Source: Betaproteobacteria bacterium (GTDB taxonomy: Bacteria; Pseudomonadota; Gammaproteobacteria; Burkholderiales; Usitatibacteraceae). Taken from it: a DNA stretch of 57,952 nt. The translations under genes and the position numbers were made by a program. Shown in pieces: positions 36,259 to 43,742 of the stretch. The first letter of the stretch is position 1, and each line of letters begins with the position of its first letter. A model generated the notes under the pieces. That model was not told where the DNA came from, did no database searches, and worked only from the letters and a program-made list of their open reading frames with translations. The DNA lies in the NCBI GenBank assembly GCA_025362135.1, contig JANYHZ010000257.1, positions 1 through 57,952 on the forward strand, read 5' to 3'.

Positions 36259-36550
36259 AATACGTGCGGACCTGTTGACCCGAATCAGAGTGACTGTCAT
36301 ATCACCTTCACATTGGCAAAGCTGGTAATCAGGTTTTGAGACGTTGACAGTTTGACGTTGAATGCAAAGTGCCCATGGGTTGCATACCAATTCAATTTCG
36401 ACCCTGCGACAATGGATGCAATCGATCAATACCGGCAGCGCATAGCGATTTGACAAGAGTCGTTTATGGGACCCGATGGCACTGCGTTATTCATAGCTAC
36501 CCCTCACGCTGGAAACCGGCACCGCCATATTTGCGATCAAGGCAATCATA

Positions 36551-37906
36551 ATGCCGAATGAAAATACCCAGCAAGACGTTACCGCGCGCGTGTTCAAACT
36601 GACACCTCAGGATCGGGCGCTCATTGAACAACCCATTTTTGCTGAGCAGACGCGGCTGCTTTACCGCTTTTCGGTAGTCGGTTATTTGGTCGAGCTGATG
36701 GTCACCTTTTTGCTGGGTGCCATCCTCTGGGAGGAAATGTCACGTCCACTTTTGTTTGGTTGGTTTGTCGCCGCTGTTCTGGTGATGCTGGGGCGCTACG
36801 GGCTCTACAAGCTGTTCATTCGCAAAGACCCGGCGGTTAACGAGTTTGGTATGTGGGAGTGGCGGTTTGTTGCAGGCAGCATGGTGCTGGCATTGTTGTG
36901 GGCGACGATGGGGACTGTATTGTTGCCCGAGTCGCAGAACGCCCAGATGCCGGTGATCATGCTTATTGCACTCATGACCACCGGGTCAGTGGCGTATTTT
37001 TCGCCGCATCGCACGCTGTGCGGAATCACCACGATGGTTGCGCTGCTGCCGATGAGCATTTTGCTTGTCCGGTCGGGCGTGCGTACTACGGTGTTGATTG
37101 GCGGTGCCCTCTTGGTATTGACGCTATTGCTGGTGATTGTCCATACCAAAGTGCACGGTGCCCTTTTGAGTGCACTTTCTGCTCGTTTCGACAACGTTCT
37201 GATGGCGGTAAAACTTGAAGAAGAAAAAACCCGTGCAGAGACGGAGGCGCTGGTTGTCATTGGTGAAATGTCCTTGTCAGTTGCGCATAGCATTCGCAAC
37301 CCGCTGGCCAACATACGAAGCAGTGCAGAATTAATCTTTGACGAAACAAACGAAGAGTCGAAATCTCATGTCCAAAACATTATCGACCAGGCGGATAGAT
37401 TGAGCTATTGGGTGCGCGATTTGCTTGTCTTCTCGCGTCTGCCTGACGCGGGCGCGGAGAACGTCGATATGGTGGAGGTGCTGCACGAGGCGATCACGAA
37501 TTTCGCGGGCCGATTTTCCAAAGCCGGTATCGCAGTTGAGTGGGTCAATGCGGACGCCGGGGTTCCACCGGTCGTTGGCAACCGATCCCTTCTATTACAG
37601 TCTTTCAACAGCATCATTGCCAACGCCGTCGAGGTAATGCCAGATGGCGGCAAGCTCACGCTGCAGCATCAGTTGGAAGCGCCGCAGGGTCGCGTTAGGC
37701 TAAGTATCGCGGATACAGGTCACGGGATGTCTGAAAAACAGCTGGACCTGGCTTTCAAACCCTTTCACACGACCAAACCTCGTGGTCTCGGGATTGGCCT
37801 TACGCTAGTTAAGCGTACGCTGGAGCGGTACCGGGGAAGTGTTCATATCACGAGTCGCGAGAACGCCGGCACAAAAGTTGAACTCACGTTCGTTTTGGCT
37901 GGATAG
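36551..37906 (+). CDS. NtrB-like membrane sensor histidine kinase
   Basis: 451 residues. The N-terminal half has six hydrophobic segments between about 38 and 200 and no obvious periplasmic domain, so the signal may be sensed within the membrane. The catalytic half has the phospho-acceptor His246 in SVAHSIRNPLANIRSSAEL, the N box NSIIANAVEVMPDG, G1 DTGHGMS and G2 GLGIGLTLVKRTL. It phosphorylates the response regulator encoded 3 bases downstream. Its size and lack of a GAF domain distinguish it from PrsK, the usual kinase of PEP-CTERM systems. The 292-base gap before it holds no gene; its SD is weak (AAGG, 9 bases). Confidence 0.9.
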   Translation: MPNENTQQDVTARVFKLTPQDRALIEQPIFAEQTRLLYRFSVVGYLVELMVTFLLGAILWEEMSRPLLFGWFVAAVLVMLGRYGLYKLFIRKDPAVNEFGMWEWRFVAGSMVLALLWATMGTVLLPESQNAQMPVIMLIALMTTGSVAYFSPHRTLCGITTMVALLPMSILLVRSGVRTTVLIGGALLVLTLLLVIVHTKVHGALLSALSARFDNVLMAVKLEEEKTRAETEALVVIGEMSLSVAHSIRNPLANIRSSAELIFDETNEESKSHVQNIIDQADRLSYWVRDLLVFSRLPDAGAENVDMVEVLHEAITNFAGRFSKAGIAVEWVNADAGVPPVVGNRSLLLQSFNSIIANAVEVMPDGGKLTLQHQLEAPQGRVRLSIADTGHGMSEKQLDLAFKPFHTTKPRGLGIGLTLVKRTLERYRGSVHITSRENAGTKVELTFVLAG

Positions 37907-37909
37907 TAC

Positions 37910-39322
37910 ATGTCGAAAAGCGTGCTGATCGTCGAAGACGACGAGATACTGGCGAATAATATTCGAGTGTATCTGACCCGGGACGGATGGGAAGTTTCTG
38001 TTAGCTCGTCCGTTGAAAAGGCGCTAACCATGCTGGGGACGTTGAGGCCAGACGTAGTAGTCACGGATTACCTGCTACCAGGCAAGAGTGGACTTGATTT
38101 GCTCAGAGAAATTCTTGCCATGGATCCTTATATCAAAGTTGTGATGGTGACCGGCGAGGGCAGCATTCAGGTCGCGGTGGACGCTATTCGAATGGGTGCC
38201 CATGACTACGTTGGAAAACCAGTCGTGCTGGCGGAGCTGAAGTTGCTGCTTGAACGAGCACTTGCAGCAGTGCGGGTCGAAAAAACACTCTCGTTTTATC
38301 GCAGCAACCAGGCGCGCGGCAGCGGCGTGGAGGCGTTGCTGGGCGAATCTCAGCTTATTCGGCGTATGAAGGACACGATCTACCAAATCATCGAGACGGA
38401 ATCTCGTATTACGGATGGTGAACTTCCCACCGTTTTGATCACTGGGGAGACGGGTACAGGAAAGGAGCTGGTCGCGCGGGCGCTGCATTTTGACGGGCTT
38501 CGACGCGACGGACCCTTTGTTGAGGTGAACTGCGCTTCGATTCCCCACACGCTTATGGAAGCCGAGCTGTTTGGCCACGAACGGGGCGCTTTCAGCGATG
38601 CCAAAGAGCGCAGGATGGGATTGGTTGAGGCTGCGGAGGGCGGAACACTTTTCCTGGATGAAATCGGGGAAGTGGATTTCTCGATGCAAGCCAAACTACT
38701 CAAGTTACTTGAAGAGCGGATGGTGCGGCGCATCGGCAGCGTGCGCGAACGCAAGGTTAACGTGCGCATTGTCGCGGCTACCAATCAGGATCTGCAACAG
38801 ATGGTGAGCGAGGGGCGGTTTCGTGCAGACCTGTATTTCCGGCTTCGCATCATCACGTTGCACATGCCGCCTTTGCGAGAACGTGACAAGGACGTGCTAC
38901 TGCTTGCGCAATATTTTCTGGCATTTTACGGCCGCCGATACGGCAAGAAAGAACTCGAATTCGGACGCGAAGCAGAAGTAATGCTGCTCAAACATGACTG
39001 GCCGGGAAATGTGCGCGAGCTACGGAACGTGCTCGACCAGACTGCCTTGCTCGCGCGAGAACGCATCATCCCGGCTGAAAGCTTGGCCATCTACGCCGCC
39101 CCGCGAGGCAAGGATCTATCCAGCACGCAGACGCAGGGCAACATTGGCGTTGCGGCACACAATGCTGGCGCTACGCTCGGCGATGTTGAGCGCGAGATGG
39201 TGATGCAAGCGCTCGAAAAGACAGATTGGAACGTGTCGAAAGCCGCGCGAACGCTCGGGCTGAGTCGCGATATGCTGCGCAGCCGTATGGAAAAATACAG
39301 TCTCATGCGAGTCGGAAAATAG
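37910..39322 (+). CDS. Sigma-54-dependent NtrC-family response regulator
   Basis: 470 residues: receiver domain with Asp53 (VVVTDYLLPGKSG) and a DD pair at 10-11; an AAA+ sigma-54 activation domain with Walker A GETGTGKE (179-186) and Walker B GGTLFLDE (244-251); and a C-terminal Fis-type helix-turn-helix (NVSKAARTLGLSRDMLRSRM). The sigma-54-contacting loop reads GAFSDA (226-231) instead of the usual GAFTGA. It activates transcription from -24/-12 promoters after phosphorylation by the adjacent kinase. A sigma-54 promoter candidate lies 189 bases downstream of its stop, in front of the priming sugar transferase. PrsR-type regulators play this role in related EPS systems. Confidence 0.93.
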   Translation: MSKSVLIVEDDEILANNIRVYLTRDGWEVSVSSSVEKALTMLGTLRPDVVVTDYLLPGKSGLDLLREILAMDPYIKVVMVTGEGSIQVAVDAIRMGAHDYVGKPVVLAELKLLLERALAAVRVEKTLSFYRSNQARGSGVEALLGESQLIRRMKDTIYQIIETESRITDGELPTVLITGETGTGKELVARALHFDGLRRDGPFVEVNCASIPHTLMEAELFGHERGAFSDAKERRMGLVEAAEGGTLFLDEIGEVDFSMQAKLLKLLEERMVRRIGSVRERKVNVRIVAATNQDLQQMVSEGRFRADLYFRLRIITLHMPPLRERDKDVLLLAQYFLAFYGRRYGKKELEFGREAEVMLLKHDWPGNVRELRNVLDQTALLARERIIPAESLAIYAAPRGKDLSSTQTQGNIGVAAHNAGATLGDVEREMVMQALEKTDWNVSKAARTLGLSRDMLRSRMEKYSLMRVGK

Positions 39323-39360
39323 GCCTCCCGTGTCAGTCTAATCTGTCTTTTGCGACACAA

Positions 39361-39404
39361 GATTGGGGGTAAATCCCCACGGCTGTGGGGATTTACCCCC
39401 AATC
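39361..39404. repeat. Perfect 20-bp inverted repeat with 4-base loop
   Basis: Arms 39361-39380 (beginning GATTGGGGGTAAAT) and 39385-39404 (ending ATTTACCCCCAATC) are exact reverse complements around GGCT. No T run follows on either strand, so it is not a standard terminator. It sits 38 bases after the response regulator stop and upstream of the sigma-54 promoter candidate. It could be a small palindromic repeat element, a transcript-end hairpin or a protein-binding cruciform. Confidence 0.9.
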
Positions 39405-39510
39405 CCAAATCTCCTCCGTGAGGCAGCATCAGGAGACTGACACAATCAACATCAAAATTACTCAAGCTAGTTCAAGGGCTTGCATTTTTTCACGCTCTGA
39501 ATTTCAAAGT

Positions 39511-39526
39511 TGGCAAGGTTCCTGCT
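39511..39526 (+). promoter_or_regulatory. Candidate sigma-54 (-24/-12) promoter
   Basis: TGGCAAGGTTCCTGCT matches the TGGCAC-N5-TTGCA/T consensus at GG and GC with the required 10 bases between them; mismatches are A for C after TGGCA and CTGC for TTGC. It is on the same strand as the priming sugar transferase, 288 bases upstream, and directly follows a sigma-54 activator gene. Confidence 0.55.
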
Positions 39527-39813
39527 GTACACCACTGAACTGAAATGCGAATTTTGGTCAGTGGGTAAGTGGTTCGGGTTCGAATACTAAATTGGATTCC
39601 GAATTTCATTTCGGCAATTGTAGCAATACCCGCGTTTTTCGCAGTACGTGTGGAAACAGAGTCAGGCGCACTTTACAAATAATAATAGCAGCAGATTCAC
39701 AGACAGCATTGGACTTCGGATTTAGGGATTCGACTGCGGAAAATTTTGCGCAGGAGCCCCTTTGTCCACCGGGCTGAACGTGCATATGCGAGCGAATTTA
39801 GGGAGTTACAATC

Positions 39814-41016
39814 ATGATTCGCATGTTCAGCCATCACTTTCAACTGAACTCGATACAGCTAACCGCACTTAACGCGGTTTGTCTCAGTCTTCTGGCGTTT
39901 TTCGGCTATTTGCTTTTCTACCCAGCAATCGGTGCCGCACTGGTGAGTTCCTTTTCGGGCGTTGTCGCGATGGGTCTCGCAACGATCACCCTTTTCGTGC
40001 GCTTTTCATACGACAGCACTGCGTCCACGATTGTTAACCGGCGAATCCTGGTGTTGGGTGTTGGAAGAGACGCAGCAATGGTAAAGGAGGCGCTCGAAAA
40101 CACTAGAGTTCGAGGAGTGTCCGTAGTCGGTTTTTATGCGATTGATGCCGATCAGTCCGTGGACGCGGCGCTTCCCTCAAATAAGATTTTGCCGCCTTCA
40201 ACGTCAATCGGTGACGTTGCCCGACAACTTAATGTGAGTGAAATCGTATTGGCCATGAGGGAACGGCGTGGCGGAACGCTTCCTTTGACAGATCTCCTTA
40301 ACTGCAAGCTTCAAGGAATCAAGGTTACTGATCTTTCATCATTTTTCGAGCAATACCATAGCAAGGTCAGGATCGATTTGCTGAGAGAGAGCTGGTTTAT
40401 TTTTGGCGACGGCTTTCGTCAGCACAAGACGCGTATTTTCGTGAAGCGTGCATTTGACATCGTTGCAAGCAGCGTATTGCTTATCATGAGCCTGCCAATC
40501 ATGCTGCTTGCCGCAATCGCGATTAAGCTAGAGAGTGCGGGCCCGGTCATATATCGTCAGGAACGCGTGGGACTCGGCGGGAAACCCTTCGACGTTCTCA
40601 AGTTCCGCAGCATGCGAGCCGATGCAGAAAAAGACGGCAAACCACAGTGGGCTCAAGCGGGCGATGCCCGCGTGACCACAGTCGGACGTCTAATGCGTCT
40701 TACGAGGATCGATGAACTCCCGCAACTGATCACCGTGCTTGCGGGCAATATGAGCTTGGTGGGTCCCCGCCCGGAGCGCCCCTATTTTGTCGAGCAGTTG
40801 GTTGAGCAGATTCCGTTTTACGGCGCGCGGCATAGCGTCAAACCGGGTGTGACCGGATGGGCGCAGGTACGCCATCACTACGGGGCATCAGTGGAGGATT
40901 CGTCCGACAAACTGCAATACGATCTGTATTACGTGAAGAACCATACGTTGTTCTTTGACATTCTTGTGCTCTTTTATTCAGTGCGCGTTGTGCTGCTCGC
41001 ACAGGGATCGCGTTGA
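39814..41016 (+). CDS. Undecaprenyl-phosphate sugar phosphotransferase (priming transferase)
   Basis: 400 residues. A polyprenyl-phosphate hexose-1-phosphate transferase that loads the first sugar onto undecaprenyl phosphate. The C-terminal catalytic domain starts with the membrane helix [20 protein letters not shown], then [40 protein letters not shown], the DELPQL block and [13 protein letters not shown], then [20 protein letters not shown]. The N-terminal half has a Rossmann-like domain ([20 protein letters not shown]) preceded by only two helices (about 17-60). Relatives of the TIGR03013 type are longer by recall and have four or five, so the N-terminus is short. The SD GGGAG is 8 bases before the ATG. 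Confidence 0.93.
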   Translation: MIRMFSHHFQLNSIQLTALNAVCLSLLAFFGYLLFYPAIGAALVSSFSGVVAMGLATITLFVRFSYDSTASTIVNRRILVLGVGRDAAMVKEALENTRVRGVSVVGFYAIDADQSVDAALPSNKILPPSTSIGDVARQLNVSEIVLAMRERRGGTLPLTDLLNCKLQGIKVTDLSSFFEQYHSKVRIDLLRESWFIFGDGFRQHKTRIFVKRAFDIVASSVLLIMSLPIMLLAAIAIKLESAGPVIYRQERVGLGGKPFDVLKFRSMRADAEKDGKPQWAQAGDARVTTVGRLMRLTRIDELPQLITVLAGNMSLVGPRPERPYFVEQLVEQIPFYGARHSVKPGVTGWAQVRHHYGASVEDSSDKLQYDLYYVKNHTLFFDILVLFYSVRVVLLAQGSR

Positions 41017-41527
41017 ACGCCCAGATCTCGACGAAACACTTCGAGTTCATTTTCGTTTGTTTGTGAGGTGAAACATGATCCGTTCTCACGCCCCACGCTC
41101 CAAAAATCTTCGTGTGCCGGCGCGCAGTGAGCCGGCGGCGCTGGACCAGGAAAGAAGTTTTCTGCTGCGCATTGTCGGGCAATCAATGAAAAGAGATGTA
41201 CCTTCGACCATTGGGGCGAGTCGTTTGCGCCACAACTGGAAATAACCTGCGCGCGTAAGTGACTGGTAGAAACTCAGGTTACTGTCTTTCCCAGCAGTCT
41301 CATTGCTTAAGCGATGCACCGTTCACCAAGAGCGTTTTTTTGCGGCGCGTTCGCTTGATTGTCAATCCATCGACTCCACCGGCCTTGTCATAACGCGTTG
41401 CGACAAAGACGTGTATATTTGGGGCGCGGCGAATGCTTGTCATTGCCTTCGAGCCGCGCCGCATTGACAATAGCGCGCTGGTTTTGTCGCTGCCCGGCAA
41501 ACGACTCTTTGGGGGAGGGTTCCAACG
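41017..41527 (+). other. Spacer between priming transferase and beta-helix genes
   Basis: About 510 bases. The only gene candidate is the 56-codon frame at 41075-41245, listed separately. A second, weaker sigma-54-like element occurs at 41214-41228 (GG at 41215-41216, GC at 41227-41228, 10 bases between, TTTGC at -12). The last 100 bases carry the beta-helix gene leader with a GGGGGAGGG SD. Confidence 0.45.
41075..41245 (+). CDS. Small 56-residue hypothetical protein
   Basis: A short basic frame (start MIRSHAPRSKNLRVPARSEP, end ASRLRHNWK) 58 bases after the priming transferase. A GAGGTG SD lies 5 bases before the ATG, which is better than several accepted genes here. It has no hydrophobic segment and no motif I recognise. 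It could be a small regulatory or EPS-associated protein, or a chance frame. The weak sigma-54-like element overlaps its 3' end. Confidence 0.35.
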   Translation: MIRSHAPRSKNLRVPARSEPAALDQERSFLLRIVGQSMKRDVPSTIGASRLRHNWK

Positions 41528-43612
41528 ATGTATATTTTCGCTGCTCGATTCGTCGCCTGCGTTGCGATTGGCATCGCCGCGCTCAATACGATTGATGCTA
41601 GTGGGCTTGCTCCCACTTACACCGTCACAGCTGATACAGATTCCGAAAACACCGTTGGACCGTCTACGGGACAGTCGATCAATCATGGTGCGGCTGCAAA
41701 CCTCACCGAAACACGCACGCCTGTGAATACGGCCAGCGCCAGCGACCCTTGCGGCAATGCCTTGGCTGGTACCGGAAGCACCACGAAGCCCACGATGGTG
41801 CCCTGCAAAGTGGCAGCCACTGCCGCTTCTTCCACGACACCGATCGTGTTCTACACGGATATCGTCTCGGGGCCGAATATTGGCGGTGAAAACAACAAAG
41901 GGATTTATCTCGCCATCTTTGGCAGGAATTTTGGCACGTCTGCGGGAATGGGCACTACGACCAAGGTATTCATCAATAACGTCGAGGTCGACAACTATCG
42001 CTATCTGGGTATCTCCAAAGGACGCACCGATATTCAACAGATTACGGTGCAGATCGGTGCTGTAGGCAGCCCGGCAGCAGTGCCGCTGCCGATCAGGGTC
42101 TCCGTGAGCGGCGTGGATTCGAACATCGATAAGACCTTTACGGTAACGCCGGGAAACATTTACTTTGTGAACAATGTGACTGGTGTCGATACCACCACCA
42201 CAAACACCGGCGGTACATTCACCGCACCGTTCAAATCGGTTCAGAGAAAGTCGGGTGCGTCAATCAGCTTTGCCATCGATTCGGCGGCAAATGCCGGTGC
42301 ATGGGGACGTGTCCGGGCTGGCGATTTCATCGTCATGCGCGGCACCGTTACACCTTACACGACCAACGCAGCCAACGGGGTCAACAATGGGTTCGATAAC
42401 TATTTTTTGGAAACACTGAACAAGTCAGGTTGTGCAATTGGGACGAATTGTGCGCAAGGCGGTGGAACCACGTCTGGGCCGATCACAATCATGGGGTACC
42501 CCACGGAAGATGTTTTCATCAATAATCCGTATAACGCGACCACGGACGCTGGCGCAATTTCCGGGGCCGATTCGACACGCATAATTGCTGGCTTCGGACA
42601 TTGGATCAACATCGTCAATTTGAGAATCGAGAGCGGAAACCACGATGGGGCGATCAATACGCAGGCGGGGGGGACCAACTGGCGAATCGTGAACAACGAA
42701 TTGACTTGTGCGACTGCGGTGAGCAATACCACCGCAAAGGGCGGCGGAATTGCCGGCGATGCCCATGTGACGGTGGCGGCGCTGGGGCCAAGCCTTGGCA
42801 GTTTCTATCTGGGCAACTATATCCACGATGTTTTCAATGGCCCCGATGACGGCAATAGCAACTTTGAAAACCACGGTTTTTACATAGACGGGGCTGGCAA
42901 CTACGATATCGGCTACAACCGGATCGAAAATATTCGTGGCGGGAACGGCATATCGATGTATGCGAACGGCACCCTGGGAAACAACAATGTCGACGGTGTG
43001 AGCTTTCATCACAACATCATCAAGAATACCGGCAAGCACGGTATCAATGTCGCCGATGGCAGCCGCAACAACATCAAGATTTGGAACAACATCGTTTACA
43101 ACACAGACCTCGCAGGGATTCGATTCAATACAACGGACCTTGTGAGCGCAAAGATTTACAACAATACCTTTTACAACATCAATCGGCTCAACAATGCCGC
43201 CATGGGCGCGATTGTGAACAATACGAATTTCATCTCGTCGAATGCGGTAGACATCCGGAATAATATTTTCGTGCCAGTGAACGGCGACTACGACTCGCTT
43301 GATTTCAACTTGAAAGGTACTGTAACGAACAATCTGTGGTTCAACGGAACAGGGGTCAATCCTGCCAGCGCGTATTCCACCAGTTCCCTGACGACGAACC
43401 CGCTATTCGTTTCCACCGCAGCAGCGAACTTTCGTCTGCAGGCGCTGAGTCCGGCGGTTAACACCGGAACAAGTGCAGTCAGCGCCGTCGTGTCCGATGA
43501 CTTCGAGCGAACGGGTAGGCCTGCGGGCGCAGGCTGGGATATCGGCGCTTTTGAATTTCAGGTGGTAAGTGGCGGTGCGCTCAATCCGATTTTATTTTTC
43601 CTTTTCGATTGA
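41528..43612 (+). CDS. Secreted right-handed parallel beta-helix protein (copy 1)
   Basis: 694 residues. The start MYIFAARFVACVAIGIAALN is signal-peptide-like. A Ser/Thr-rich linker is followed at about 105-215 by an IPT/TIG-like domain (TDIVSGPNIGGENNKGIYLA, FGRNFG, KVFINNVEVDNYRYLGIS), then from about 220 a right-handed parallel beta helix with many short repeats (HHNIIKNTGKHGINVADGS, KIWNNIVYNTDLAGIRF, KIYNNTFYNINRLNNA, DIRNNIFVP). The fold is that of polysaccharide lyases, epimerases and hydrolases; no catalytic set can be identified. The gene is in the EPS cluster, so it may cleave, modify or bind the EPS in the periplasm or outside. The C-terminus GGALNPILFFLFD is hydrophobic but not a PEP-CTERM signal. 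A GGAGG SD precedes the ATG. Confidence 0.82.
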   Translation: MYIFAARFVACVAIGIAALNTIDASGLAPTYTVTADTDSENTVGPSTGQSINHGAAANLTETRTPVNTASASDPCGNALAGTGSTTKPTMVPCKVAATAASSTTPIVFYTDIVSGPNIGGENNKGIYLAIFGRNFGTSAGMGTTTKVFINNVEVDNYRYLGISKGRTDIQQITVQIGAVGSPAAVPLPIRVSVSGVDSNIDKTFTVTPGNIYFVNNVTGVDTTTTNTGGTFTAPFKSVQRKSGASISFAIDSAANAGAWGRVRAGDFIVMRGTVTPYTTNAANGVNNGFDNYFLETLNKSGCAIGTNCAQGGGTTSGPITIMGYPTEDVFINNPYNATTDAGAISGADSTRIIAGFGHWINIVNLRIESGNHDGAINTQAGGTNWRIVNNELTCATAVSNTTAKGGGIAGDAHVTVAALGPSLGSFYLGNYIHDVFNGPDDGNSNFENHGFYIDGAGNYDIGYNRIENIRGGNGISMYANGTLGNNNVDGVSFHHNIIKNTGKHGINVADGSRNNIKIWNNIVYNTDLAGIRFNTTDLVSAKIYNNTFYNINRLNNAAMGAIVNNTNFISSNAVDIRNNIFVPVNGDYDSLDFNLKGTVTNNLWFNGTGVNPASAYSTSSLTTNPLFVSTAAANFRLQALSPAVNTGTSAVSAVVSDDFERTGRPAGAGWDIGAFEFQVVSGGALNPILFFLFD

Positions 43613-43742
43613 TGTTCCCGGTCTGATGACGGTTGCGTGCCAGCATCATAATCATGTTTAGGCGGCAACATCCAGAGTTTGATGGCTACGTGGCAACCTC
43701 GAGTGGCTGCGACGACATTCGGTGCCACTGTTGCTTGACGAG

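Larger units (their letters stand above)
39323..39813 (+). other. Long leader region in front of the priming sugar transferase
   Basis: About 490 bases without a supported gene. It holds a perfect 20-bp inverted repeat (39361-39404) and a sigma-54 promoter candidate (39511-39526). The 290-base leader between promoter and gene is AT-rich and may be structured RNA. Confidence 0.6.

Noticed and set aside
39570-39595. TTCGGGTTCGAATAC resembling a tRNA T arm
   Set aside because: No acceptor or anticodon stems can be built around it.
43560-43612. Hydrophobic C-terminus of beta-helix copy 1 as a PEP-CTERM sorting signal
   Set aside because: It lacks the Pro-Glu-Pro motif and the basic tail after the hydrophobic run.
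43721-43734. Sigma-54-like element just before beta-helix copy 2
   Set aside because: It overlaps the start codon region, so the transcript would lack a leader.
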